DNA of 64,000 nt from Pseudisothecium myosuroides (lineage: Eukaryota; Streptophyta; Bryopsida; Hypnales; Lembophyllaceae), in NCBI GenBank assembly GCA_951799445.1, contig OX637296.1, forward strand, positions 23,250,001 to 23,314,000, read 5' to 3'. The notes below the pieces were generated by a model. It ran no database searches, had not been told where the DNA came from, and saw nothing but the letters and a program-made list of their open reading frames with translations. Both the position numbers and the translations under genes were made by a program. This document shows positions 33,453 through 45,283 of the stretch, piece after piece. Position 1 is the stretch's first letter, and each line of letters starts with the position of its first letter.

Positions 33453-34259
33453 AGGACTGTCAAAGCACATATATTTGCTGATGGATTATCAGATGCTATT
33501 GCTTTTGACACTATTCCCACTGTAAGTACCACTGTTCCTGCTGCCACAGGTCCTACTATTCCTACTACTAGTGTTTCTTCTTCCATTTTGTGGAAAGCTT
33601 TACTTTTGCTGCATCGCCATGTTGTTCCTTCCTTATAACATCAATACTTAGAGATAGAAAAACCAGATGAGCTTTGGCAAAAGCTCAAAGCTCGTTTTGA
33701 CCATCAGAAAACGATGTTCCTTCCTACTGCTCTCCATGACTGGACGCATTTACGAGTATTAGATTTTCTAATACTTGCTGTTTTTAATAATGAATTATAC
33801 CGCATCATATCGCAATTACGATTATGCGATCAAGCCATTACCAAACAGGAACTGATTGAGAAAACCCTCTCAACATTTCCACCAGTTTCTGCTGTACTTG
33901 CCCAGTAGTATAGAAACATGAAATTTGAGAATCACTCAGATCTCATGTCTATGATACTTCTTGCTGAAAAGTAAAACGAGATACTTCTGCGCAATGCAGA
34001 GGCCCGCCCTATTGGGACTACAGTTCCTGAGTCTCATGCTGTCAAGGTTTCTAATTTCAAACCTAAGACACAAAAATTTAAAAAACATCGTTATAAACAG
34101 TCCGGTAGTCATAGTCATGCGCACAAGAAAAATACCAATTCTTCTTCTCACAACCATGGTAAGCGTCAGTCAGAGACGCGTACTTGCCACAAATGTGGTA
34201 GAGTTGGCCATTTGGCAAATGTTTGCCGTACATCAGACTATTTTGTCAAGATGTTCTAA
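33453..34259 (+). pseudogene. Copia gag, 3' part with zinc knuckle
   Basis: Continues the fragment at 4299-4433 with KAHIFADG and a copia gag (UBN2-like) body. It then has a basic stretch (KFKKHRYKQ) and the CCHC knuckle CHKCGRVGHLANVC at 34185-34226. Interrupted by TAA 33636-33638, TAG 33906-33908, TAA 33972-33974 and TAA 34257-34259. All are one transition away from a Gln codon, and flanking residues align with copia gag in the same frame. Confidence 0.85.
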
Positions 34260-35726
34260 GAAAACAAGAAACTTCGAGTTCAAGGTCGTGAAATTCATAC
34301 CATGGATGCGTCTATGGACCCGTTTGGAGCTGAAGATATTGAAACACATGTTGCTGAGGATACCTCCACTGGTGAGTCTTGTGATGCGCTCCTTGACTCT
34401 GCAACTACACACACTATTTTACAGAATAAACAATTTTTTAATGCTGATAATCTTTCAATTTGGCAAACCAGAAATTTAATAACTATAGCTGGATCGAATG
34501 TGTTTCGTTTCCAGGAGGGACCTGCAAAGGTGATTTTGGCTGAGGGCACCACCATAACATGCATGCGTGCTATGTTTTCTTCCTCTGCGCCTCGAAGCCT
34601 GATCAGCTATCAAGATATCCGCACCAATGATTTTCATCTCTCGACCAAAACTCTAGATAGGCGAGAGGCTCTGGTTTTTGTACTAGACAATAAAGTAGTG
34701 GAAACAGCCTTTGCTGCGGCAAGTGGCTTGTATCGGATTCCAATCCGACTACCAATTGTATCTAGTTTTGTTTTATCTTCTAAAGATAATAAAATTTCAC
34801 TATGGCATGGAAGACTGGGTCATCCAGGTTCCACTTTATTTCGGAAAATTCTTCCATGTGATCTTGGTCATAATTTGCAGCCAGCTAATGTCAATTCAAT
34901 GACATTATGTCAAACTTGTGTTCAAGGCAAACTAATTGCCAGACCATCTATATGGAAGCTGCCCAGTGAATTACCACCTATGCTTTCGAGACTGCATGGT
35001 GACATTTGCGGTCCTATAACACCTATGTCTGGACCATTTTGGTACTTTTTAGTTTTGATTGATGCATCAGGCAGACAATCCCATGTCTCCTTACTATCAA
35101 CCAGAAATTTGGCTTTTGCCAATTTACTTTCCATGCTTATCCGCTTCAAGGTTCACTTTCCTGATTACCCAATCAAAACGCTTTGGATGGATAATGTCCA
35201 AGAATTCCAATCCAAATCTTTTGAAGATTATTGTACTGCCACTAGAATTGATCTGACATATTCAGTTCCGTATGAACATGCTCAAAATGGATTGGCAGAG
35301 TCTTTCATCAAGCGAATCCAACTCATTACAAGGCCTTTGCTTTTACATGCAAATTTGCCCGCATACATGTGGGATCATGTAGTTCTACATGCTGCAACTT
35401 TAATTCGACTTCGTCCTTCATCTGTGGAGATTGTTTTTTCTCAAGAACTTCTTTCAGGACGAGCTCCTAATGTATCTCATTTGCGAGTATTTGGATGCCA
35501 TGTTTGGGTTCAAATTGCAGAACCTCAATGTCATACTATTGGCGCTCATCGCCAAGAAGGCATTTATGTTGAATTTGACTCTCCTAGCATTATTCGTTAT
35601 ATTAATCCTTCTACTGATACACTACTTCGCGCGCGTTTTGTCAACTGTGGTTTTGAAGAAGACGTATTTCCAGCTTTGAAAGGAGCAACTTCTCTTCAAC
35701 AAACTCCTACTAGTCTTACTTTTTAA
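34260..35726 (+). pseudogene. Copia protease and integrase region
   Basis: The protease has ALLDSATTHTIL. The pre-integrase zinc domain has WHGRLGHPGS and CQTCVQGK. The integrase core carries the three acidic positions: the Asp in HGDICGPI, the Asp in LWMDNVQEF, and the Glu in AQNGLAESF. A TAA at 35724-35726 ends this frame where polyprotein sequence continues (ALQTFTSNPDPRTSL). The integrase motifs look intact but the polyprotein is broken. Confidence 0.88.
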
Positions 35727-37225
35727 GCACTTCAAACATTTACTTCCAATCCTGATCCACGAACATCTTTGATCGAAAGCGAAGTTGCGAAGATTTTGCA
35801 TTTGCAAAAGATTGCAGATCAGACACCTGATGGATTCAATGACGCACCAAGAATCACTAAAACTCTATTGAATGAAGCTCGAAATCTTCCTACACGAGTT
35901 TTTGTACCAGAAACAACAACCATTCCTACTCTTCAACCTATGGCCAAACGGATTCGTGGACCCGATAAGCAACCATGCAAACGCAAGGCAATCTTTGATG
36001 CTTCTAATCCTTCTCTACCTACAGCAACTATTGCCGATTTTACTCATCCATCTACTTCTAAAGAAGAAATGTCTAAGGTGAACACAGAATTATCTGTGAT
36101 GTACTGCAGTACTGGTTACGTATGGGACCCAGCAAATATTGATATAGATGAACCATTCATTTCTATGGTTGTAGAAAATCTTTCTTGCAAGAAAGATGAT
36201 CCCAAACCGCTTAGTGTTGAAGATGCGATGAATCGCTCTGATTGGCTCAAATGAAAAGCTGCTATTGAAGAGGAGTATGATTCTTTGCGCAAGAGACAAG
36301 TCTTTGGACCTATTGTGAATAATCTCAATTCACAACCTCTTGGATACAAACTCGTTTTTGTACGCAAACGAATGACAAAGGTCAGATTATTCGCTACAAG
36401 GTTCGTCTTCTTGCTCAAGGATTCACATAGAAGTTTGGCATTGATTATGATATCACATATTCACCAGTTATGGATGCTACTACTTTCTGATATCTTCTTG
36501 GAATGGCGGTACACACCATCCTTGAGATGACACTTATGGATGTTGTTACAGCTTATCTATATGGCTCACTTCATACTAATATATATATGAAAGTCCCGCC
36601 TGGCCTTGAATCTACAAATTCAAGTGCAACTATTTCAGGCAAATATCGTGGCGTTAAATTACAACGTGCATTATATGGTTTCAAACAATCTAGACGCATT
36701 TGGTATCAAAGCCTACGACAATTTCTTATTGAGAATCATTTTATTAATGATGCATTGCTTCCATGTCTCTTTATCAAACGAGACAAAGATGATTTCATCA
36801 TCATTGTTGTTTATATTGATGACTTGAACCTTATAGGTACCAAATCTGCATGTATTGCAGCTACTCAACTTCTTGTTCGTGAATTTGAAATGAAGGTACT
36901 TGGAAAAACTACTTTTTGTATTGGTTTACAAGTTCATCATTTGAAAAATGGTAGCATATTTCTTTCTCAAACGACATACATCAACCGAATCCTAAAAAGA
37001 TTCAACATGCTCGATGCATATCCTCTATCATCACCTATAGTAGGTCGGAGTTCTAAGGGTGAAGATTCTTACCGTCCTTGCGAGGAGGAGGAGGAAACAT
37101 TGGGTGAAAACTACCCATACCTCGCTGCGGTCGGAGCACTTTTATACTTAGCTATGTCTACAAGGCTTGATATTGCATTTGCAATTAGTGTTCTTGCAAG
37201 GCATAGCGCTCGTCCTACACTTTGA
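35727..37225 (+). pseudogene. Copia reverse transcriptase region
   Basis: Integrase C-terminus/linker followed by RT. Recognisable motifs are a Lys-Ala-Ala-Ile-Glu-Glu-Glu stretch, YLYGSL, MKVPPG, RALYGFKQS and the catalytic VVYIDDLNLIG. Breaks are TGA 36252-36254 (expected Trp), a one-base deletion near 36371 shifting the frame, TAG 36428-36430, TGA 36488-36490 and TGA 37223-37225 (expected Arg). All the stops are explained by C-to-T or G-to-A changes. Confidence 0.85.
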
Positions 37226-37813
37226 CATTGGAATGGCATCAAACACCTTTTTCGTTATTTGAAAAGAACTGAAGATTTGGGATTACACTATATTCGATCT
37301 CTGGATCCAACATTGGTTGGATATGTTGATGCTGGATATATATCAGATCTTGCAACATCCAAATCTCAAACAGGTTATGTTTTCTTACGACATGGAGCTG
37401 CAATATCTTGGAAATCAGTAAAGCAAACTATCACTGCAACATCATGTAATCATGCAGAAATTATTGCTTTACATGAAGCATCTCGAGAGTGCATCTGGTT
37501 AAGATCAATTGACAAGTTCATTCGAACCAATTGTGGATTATTTTATGATAACTCTCCAACTGTTCTATACGAAGACAATAGTGCTTGTGTTACTCAAATG
37601 CAAGCAGATTTTATTAAAGGTGATCGTACAAAACATATTGATCCAAAATATTTCACCTATACAAATGATTTGATTACAGACAAGGTACTTGACATTAAAA
37701 AAATTGCATCAGCAGATAATCTTGCTGATCTTTTTACCAAGGCTCTTCCATCATCTACTCATCATCAACTTGTCCACGACATTGGAATGCGGCGACTTAG
37801 TATTTTGAAATAA
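37226..37813 (+). pseudogene. Copia RNase H region
   Basis: HWNGIKHLFRYLKRT, GYVDAGYISD, SWKSVKQTITATSCNHAEIIAL, CIWLRS, the Asp of YEDNSA, and ADNLADLFTKALP: the standard C-terminal end of copia polyproteins. Open to the natural stop near 37811. Confidence 0.88.
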
Positions 37814-38379
37814 GAAATTCAATAGATTTTCATTATGAAATTTATTGATCCTTTTGATATCTTTCCATAGATTTTTTCCACTGGGTTTTACTATGAGAAT
37901 GAATTGATAAAGGAGTTGTACTCTTTTTCCTTCATCTGTGGTTTTATCCTTGAATATAACCAAGGTTTTCCCAGATAAGGTTTTAATGAGGCAACAACCG
38001 TAAACTTTTAAGATTACGGAAATTTTCAAATAGAAAAAGGTGGGGTCGTGGTGAGAATCACGATTTGGGGTTCAATGCTGGAGCTTGTTAACCATCTTGG
38101 GGTGTTCTGCATCTTGTCACATCACAGCTCAGGGGTGGGATAGCGGGTTGACTGTTATTCCTGCCTCACTAGCATGCCAAGCCGCGAGTTTCCCAAACCA
38201 GTCAACGAGGCCGACGAGAATCAAACCGCGGACCGGTCGATTGACCACCGACGTATGAAACCAGCCGGCCAAGTCTACGACTTGGCGGCTCAATTCGGCA
38301 TTCAAATGGTTTTATTACCTTCATCGACCAGCGAGTATGATTTTATTATTTTATCCATATTATGTCGAGCGAGGAGGAG
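37814..38379 (+). other. Copia 3' untranslated region and polypurine tract
   Basis: Non-coding. It ends in the purine run GCGAGGAGGAG (38369-38379) next to the 3' LTR, the expected plus-strand primer. Confidence 0.75.
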
Positions 38380-38597
38380 TGTTAAGAAACGTACTAGTGT
38401 GAACGCTCCCCATAATGCATGTTAGATTAGTCAACAAAGTGGTTGATACTATTTCCTAGCCAATACGGAGAGAGTACTATTGATCGTCTCTCTCCTTTTG
38501 TATATACTTCCATTCTTCTATGTTAGTGGTATTCTTTTCTCTTGCATATTTTGGTGTTTGATGTTTAGAGCTTTTGTTTCGTTTATTATACTCAACA
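38380..38597 (+). repeat. Copia 3' LTR
   Basis: 218 bp, four transitions from the 5' LTR. Followed by GTAAG (38598-38602). Confidence 0.93.
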
Positions 38598-38602
38598 GTA
38601 AG

Positions 38603-39075
38603 CACCTTTTATGTATGCAGTGATGATGTTTTGGGGAGTTGTGTAGACCTAGGTAGATATATATGTGCTTTGGATACGAGAACCGAATCTGTTGAGATCC
38701 CATTTTTATCACTCTGAATGGCTTTCTGATGTGATTTTTGAAGTGGGAGTTTGTAGATCTCTATGACGGTATGTAACCCATTTCCATTCAAAGATCAGAA
38801 GGCATACATTTTACCAAGTATTTGGTAAAATGTTGAAGTTCTGATTTTCTGGTGATCTGATGATTTTCTAATGTTCTAAACGAGTCTATGTGGAGACTAG
38901 GAGTGCAGAACCATTGTTTACGAATGTGGCTAGATTTAACAGGAAATCTATCAGAACCTTTTTAATAGCTCCATAACGTGAAATACGACAATGTTAAATT
39001 TGAATTCCTAGCACAATCAGCTTTGCTTCTAGAAACGGGAGGTAGGCTAAGTATGCAAATTTGGGATTGCTCATT
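38603..39075. repeat. Kelch A 3' flank, continued; homologous to 49572-50060 and 56021-56300
   Basis: Starts CACCTTTTATGTATGCA exactly where the kelch B 3' flank continues. It contains TTGAGATCCCATTTT..., GAAGTGGGAGTTTGTAGATC and AGCAGGAAAT..., which recur in both other copies. Confidence 0.8.
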
Positions 39076-40215
39076 GTGAGCAGCATTAACTTAAAATTGG
39101 AGATCTTTTTTTGGAAGGGGCAAAAATCAAGACAAAATTTGTCTCGTGAGCAAGCTTCCAACTAAGCCCATCCAAGATTCTTCTGTCGGATATCGTTGAG
39201 CTTGAAGAAAAATGATGAGTTGAATTTGATTCACAAATCTTCAAAATTTTGATTTGGAACCATCAAATTTTGTAGGGAAACTAATTTGTAGCTCTTTTGT
39301 AGTTGAGATATTTGAATCAAAATTTTAAGCAAACAAATATGACCCTAAAACTGAAGCGGATGGCATGGGTTGAGATGCTTCAACCGTTCTTAAACTCATA
39401 TTGATTGTTGCAGCAAAGTATTCAGGAACATTTGTCCTCATGGACATGAAGTTGATGGCCTTCAATATGAGATCTAATCTAGTGTTATTGAACTAATGTC
39501 TTTGTTTCCTGACATCTTGATTCACTTGGCAAGAATACGAAAAAGATTGACCTATTGAATATTACTAGCTAGAAGATTTTTCCATAAGTTTTTGCTACTT
39601 AGGAAGTTTTTAAGAAGCTACTTCCAACTACAAGCTCTTTGGAGAAGCTTCTAAACTATGTCCGTGATAGGAGGGGTACACAGGTTTTGTTTCGTGGCAT
39701 TCTAAATCACAATGTGAAAGATATTGAATTTCAAAGTTTTTAAGAATTAAAATAATTTTTTTTCTTTCATTAAGATTGTAGCAATGGCACAAGGCACACT
39801 AGTTCATTCCTCAAGTTAGGTTGTTTGTTTGTTATGTCGAGATCTCCAAGATTGTAAGTCCTTCGTTTGCGTTCTTGATATTGTTAAAAAGTTGTTTGCA
39901 AGGAAGGATAAACTTTGAAAATTCAATAATTTTCAAATCCATTCGCATGTCCAAATGCCACAAAACAAACTCATTGCACGCCTTTGTGCATAAATCTTTC
40001 TATTTGTATCAAGAACGTAACTTCTCACACTACAACAAAGCCCTTGCACTCCTTCGTGCATAAAAGATTTTGAATTTCAAAGTTAATAAAAAAATAAATA
40101 ATATATTTTTATTTTTATTTTGGTTGTGACACAACACATAAAGCGTTTTATTTGTATCAAAAACATAATCTCTCAAACCACAACAAAGCCCTTACATTCC
40201 TTCATGCATAAAAGA
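39076..40215. other. AT-rich DNA, no gene
   Basis: Only a diffuse repeat: AACAAAGCCCTTGCACTCC-like segments with GTGCATAAAA occur about three times between 39960 and 40215. Confidence 0.5.
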
Positions 40216-40785
40216 TACTCCCTCCATTCCAAAGATCTTTCTATTGGACTAAATGTTTTTTATTAAGGCTAAAAATAACATTTTAAAAATTCTTTTTGTA
40301 TTGTAAGTAGAATTCGATGCATTCCTAGTGTCCTAGGTTCTTTGAAATTTTGAGCCCTTTTCAAAGTGTAATTTTGGAGTATTGAAAAGTGCAACTTTTT
40401 GGACATTTCCAAAGATCACCAACAGACACTTGATTGTTGAGTGTAAGGTCGTTATTTTGTGAGCAATTAGTATGGTCCCAAGCCCATGTGTAGACCTCTG
40501 TTCCATTTTCTAAAGCTTCATCTCCTTCAATTGGGCAACACTCAAAGAGATGTAAAAAATAAGAATCAACAATGTTGATTGTTAGTTTCAATCATTTTTT
40601 TGTCTTTTGATTGATGATTGCATAGATGGAGAAGGAACTAGTGTTTGGAGTTGTTTTGATGTCCCAAATAGCAATTGAAAGTTGAAAGTTTGACCAATTC
40701 GCAATTTCACAAAGTACAAAAGAAAGATCATTTTGGGACAAAAAATTAAGGCCAAAATGAAGATTATTTTGAGACAGAAGGAATA
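40216..40785. mobile_element. Stowaway-like (Tc1/mariner) MITE
   Basis: Starts TA + CTCCCTCCATTCCAAAG and ends with an imperfect inverse (TTGAGACAGAAGGAATA). TA dinucleotides lie at both ends. CTCCCTCC is the common Stowaway end in plants. No ORF. Confidence 0.55.
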
Positions 40786-41580
40786 TTGAATTAAAAATAT
40801 ATATATAAATTAAAAAATTAAAAATAACTTTTACTATTATTTTGGCTATGACAAAGGCACAAGGCGTACCAACCCGCATTGTGCACCTACAATCTAACCA
40901 ATTTTTATTTAGTTTCAATTATTTTTGATGCGTGTCCTTTTAGTTATTGATGGAATATTGAAATCCACATCATTTTGTTGAAGGAAGGCAAATATTGCTC
41001 TAGGCTTTTGAACGTTTTAATATTTTCCACTTCATTTCTAATTTTTTCATTTACTAAATTTGGCCCTTGCAATGAAATTCCGTTTCATTTGTTTCAAAAA
41101 AAAACAAAAAAACTTGAGATATTAGAGAAAAAACAAGGCCTTTAGAGGGCCGCTCCACAGCCCTCTGAGGACCCCACAAATTACATTTTTTTTTGTTTAA
41201 GCGTTAATTTTTCCCTATAGTTGCTCATTTTATGTTGCAATGTCAATTGTTTGGCAGTGGCTCAAAATCCGAGTACAAAGTGTTAAATAATCAAGGTTAA
41301 GGTACTCTAATGCACATGAACCCTGATTATTGGATACTTTGTACTCGAATGCACCTTGCACTCAAACCAAAGTGTGGGAAAAAAAAAAAATGTCCAAAAA
41401 TAGTCCAATGAATATTTCCCATCAATTTTTTTTATGGCATTGTGAAAGACTTACTTCACTGACATTTGGTGAGAATGAAAGTTGAAAAGGTTGCTTTTAC
41501 AGACAAATTGACTATCCACCAAGAATCTTTAAAGGCTATGAGATAATTTGAAGATAGACCCCACTCATTGTCAAATCCGA

Positions 41581-41958
41581 GAATTTTGTTCAATGTTGAA
41601 TTTCAAACCTCATTAAGGCATAGGGAAATGACTTTTTTTCTTAAACTTTGAACTAAGTTAATGAGGTTAATGAAGCTAAATTTTATCTCCAAAAATCCAT
41701 TTGAAGTTTAGGGTCTCCAATAAAAATTTATGAACAAAATTCAAAGAGGATGTTTGAAATTGTCCAAAAAAATGCCCCTTCCAACCCTCTCTAAAATTTG
41801 GCCATAACTTTTAGTTGGAATCTCAAAATGTCAAGTGGATTTTTGGAAATTAAATTTAGCTTCACTCCCCACATTGCATTAACTTATTCAAAGTTTTTTG
41901 AAGAAATTTATTCTACTATGCCTAAATGAGGTCTAAAATTCAACTTTGAACACAATTC
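41581..41958. repeat. Fold-back repeat, copy 1
   Basis: Arms of about 120-150 bp are inverted copies of each other (CCTCATT...GGCATAG.. / CTATGCCTAAATGAGG). The centre is a second inverted pair (AACTTTTRRTTGGA). Related copies at 50753-51110 and 53508-53886. Confidence 0.7.
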
Positions 41959-42233
41959 CTGCATTTGACTTAACTATGAGCAGTTGAGTTCCTATTCATC
42001 CTAATTTACATATTCCACATGGATTTTGTTACCTAACAATATCCCACTTACATAAAGAGCTTCTCTTCTCATCTTCAAACTCACAAAATTTAATAAGTGG
42101 CTTTTGAAGCTAGTTTGCCAAAGGCAATTAGCTTCAATAGCCACTTAATTTGGCTTAATAATTAGACTTAATTGGAATTAATTAGACCTAATTTGTTTCA
42201 ATTTTCATTTAAACACCTTGTTATATTGGGTGC

Positions 42234-42664
42234 AAATGAGGTATTAGGAGCCAATTTCGGCGTAACCACTGCTTTTTTGAAACTATTATAGAATGTGTAG
42301 CTCAATTTTTTTTGGATTTGCCAAAAAAAAACATACCTCATTAATCGTAAATGTTATAGTATCACATTTGAATTATATATAGTCTATAATATCATTATTT
42401 CATCTAAATTAAGTACCAAAAACCTTTAAATTAAGCATGTAACCAGTGCTTAATGAAGTATAAAAAGGATGAAAATCATACTCAATTGGATGTAAAATAG
42501 ATACTTTAATGATGTTCATGGATAATAAATAGATAAATGAAGCCAAACATGAATGTATAGGCATTCCAAGAGCTAAATGAGCAAAAATAAAAATAAAAAT
42601 TCTATCCAAAGCAGTCCAATAAGCACTACAAAGCTTGCCAAGATTGGCTCCTAATACCTCATTT
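42234..42664. mobile_element. MITE with perfect 22-bp inverted ends
   Basis: AAATGAGGTATTAGGAGCC... at 42234-42255 is exactly inverted at 42643-42664. Similarity continues imperfectly outward. 431 bp, no ORF. Confidence 0.75.
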
Positions 42665-43056
42665 AGACCCTATTATGATTATTATATCTTGAGTAATTGC
42701 AAAAGTTAGAGTTGACAATGCACTTCTAATACTAGATAGGTTTCCTATTCAATGTGAATAACTTTGTTTCTCATTACAAAGCGGCCCTTTGAAGGCCTCA
42801 AATTTTCTATAGTGATAGATTTCGAGAGGAGATAATTCTGAGCGTAAAAAAAAGTCTTTTAAAATGATGTAGTCAAAATTACTTCAAATTGCATTTAATG
42901 GATGGTAAGCCAATAACTTAGTAGTACAAATACAATATATTGCTAGCCAAGCCATGAATATGCATATGAATAGCCTACATGGCTTAGATAGTAGAACTAT
43001 TCCCAATAGACTCTTCATTTACACTGGTCATACGACTAGAGTTACTCTTCTTTTCT

Positions 43057-44506
43057 CAGGGGGGACACTCCTTGTGTATTTGGGGGACCCACGTGCGGCG
43101 GTGGGGTATTTTTGGGGGGCTATTTACCTCCTAGAAAGCATTTAAAGGACCCCTATTATTACATAAAGCAAAAAAATTATCCATATTATCATATCTATCA
43201 TTACTTATAATATGTAGGTCAAAGGAATATATTAGAGGCTATTTTCTTTGTAAGGAAAAAAACTAACTAAAAAATAATGAAAATACAAGTGACTAACAAA
43301 TACCTTATAGAAAAAAGGATTGAAGTTATAACAATGCACGAATACAAATACAACACGAATACATGCATGAATGAGAATAAAAAACAAGACATTAGGGTTG
43401 AAAATGTATTGAAGAGATTTTAGGGACAAAATGTGTTTAAAAACATAGACATGAAGTTCATTTGTGAACTTTGACCACAAATATATGCCTCATATAAAAA
43501 AATTACATAAAAAATACGCCATTCTAATGCCCTCCACCACATGTGAGAAAACAAAATCAAGCTCTAAGGTAGGTGGCTCCAATTCCGACCCTCTTCTTCA
43601 AACTGTCCTATAGGTACTTGTAGAATGGATGCAAGGTGATCTTTAAATGGACTTCTTTGGTCCCTTAATGAATTCAAGAAAATTTATTTTTTTAATTGCA
43701 GGAACCAATCAGTCTTTGGTTTCCGCACATCTCTTTACAAGTCACAAGAGGACAAATTTTGGAACACCTATGGTCACAAATAGGTACCTATGACCTGAAT
43801 CTTTGAAAATTCATAAGTAATTCAAAAAAGCTTAGAAAAATATGAAACCACTTGTGTTGTGTTCCAAATCTATTTTTCTTCCTCTGAAAAATGAACTAAA
43901 AATTATTTTGTCCATGGAAACCTGCGAAAAAGGCGGATCAGCCCTTAAAGGGTCGCTTTATGCACCTCCTACCTTATGACATGGTGCTACCCAAACTTCA
44001 GAGAGGTCGTTTGAAGCACGAACTCCTGCACCCAACCAGATTGCAAACATCGATGGAGTCAGATCATCAAATCTGCCATTTCATCCACAATACTTCAAAA
44101 TCAAAAATCATGAAGTCCAGTGCCATCATTAGGACAAGTTACAGTATGCTATAAAGATATGATTAAAGATATGACTTAAAGATACACTATACATGAGCTG
44201 TAGATACACTGTAGATACACCATAGTACTTGTATTTTGAGCTGTATCTAACTAGTATATAAGTAAATATTAATTGAACCTACTAAACTTAATTCCTAGGA
44301 TCCCATTCTTTTGCCCCTAATTTATATCTACCTAAATTTTAATGGACCATATTTTCCGTTTCCCTATATTACTTGTAAAGGGCATGCCACTTTTAATGTC
44401 TCCTAATTTACATGTAAATTTCTTATAAATTTTACCCAACATTATTTAAATGTACCCTATATTCCGCCGCACGTGGGTTATTAAAAAACGGGAAGTGTCC
44501 ACCCCG
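43057..44506. mobile_element. Non-autonomous TIR element, hAT-like ends
   Basis: The left end CAGGGGGGACACTCC and the inverted right end CGGGGTGGACACTTCC match. Inside each, CCCACGTGCGGCGG is also inverted (about 43089 and 44463). 1.45 kb without a transposase. The T-rich flanks give no clear 8-bp duplication. Confidence 0.55.
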
Positions 44507-45099
44507 AGCTTCTTTTTCTATGCACATGAAAGGTGGAGCCAAAACGTGATTGTAACTATTGACTAACCCCTGCCACATTGAAGGTTAATGAATATGTATT
44601 GTATTGCACTATGATAGATCTACATCAATGTCGATAGTATAGTAAGTTGAATTTAAGGTAGAGCTACCTATTTTTTATAACTTAAACATTTCAACTTATA
44701 GGATATAGAAAATTAGTTGAGAAATTCAGCTCAATGTACGCAAACATAAGGATGAGGAAGAATGCAAATAAATAAATAAATAAATTCCAAGAATGAATAT
44801 ATTATTCAATATAAACGTGGATTTTTCATTCGGATCCATTTTGGTCTCATAAACTCACCTATTATAGTTAGCTATTGGCACTTTTTCCTAATCAAGGAGG
44901 AAATAGAGATGAGTGGATGAGAAGGTACAAACAAAGAACCATTTTCAATTAACATTGCATCCAATTGTTGTCAACAATAGGTCACCCTATAAAGCCATCA
45001 TAAGAGGGCTGTCAGAAATAGGTATTTCTATCTTATTTCTAATTTCTTTACTAGTGCAAATTAATGAAGAGATATCATTCCCCCAAAGAACCTGGTATT

Positions 45100-45283
45100 A
45101 AATGCTTGTCAAGGAGGCATTACCATGTCGTGGCCAGGTAGTCTTCCCCTTGCTAGGGCCCAAGTTGTATTTTGTATTTTTTGCTCTCTATTTTTTTGAC
45201 CCCCCATGCCGCTTGCGGCTGGGTTCTTTTGTTTTCCTTTTCTTGTAGTAAAGATTCCCTTTATTTGTGTCAAAAAAAAATCT
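45100..45283 (+). mobile_element. Probable LINE 3' tail
   Basis: GCCGCTTGCGGCTGGGTTC, a C/T-rich stretch, then GTAGTAAAGATTCCC...TTTGTGTC followed by nine A's. This looks like the 3' end of a plant LINE; no upstream coding part is seen. Confidence 0.4.

Larger units (their letters stand above)
3222..38597 (+). mobile_element. Ty1/copia LTR retrotransposon, interrupted by nested insertions
   Basis: Two LTRs of 218 bp (3222-3439 and 38380-38597) begin TGTTAAG, end CTCAACA and differ at four positions by my reading, all transitions. GTAAG flanks both ends (3217-3221 and 38598-38602). The 5' LTR is followed by CGTTATCAGCACG, a leader start common in plant copia elements. A purine run precedes the 3' LTR. 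Domain order is gag, protease, integrase, reverse transcriptase, RNase H, which is diagnostic of copia. About 29 kb (4434-33447) is foreign DNA inserted in gag. The element is dead: the gag start is lost and there are nine stops and a frameshift. The LTR divergence implies it is not recent. Confidence 0.95.
41137..42797. mobile_element. Non-autonomous TIR element, 1.66 kb
   Basis: Inverted ends match GGCCTTYARAGGGCCGCT (41137-41154 and 42780-42797) at 16 of 18 positions. No transposase. It contains a fold-back repeat and a smaller MITE. No target duplication was convincing. Confidence 0.5.
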
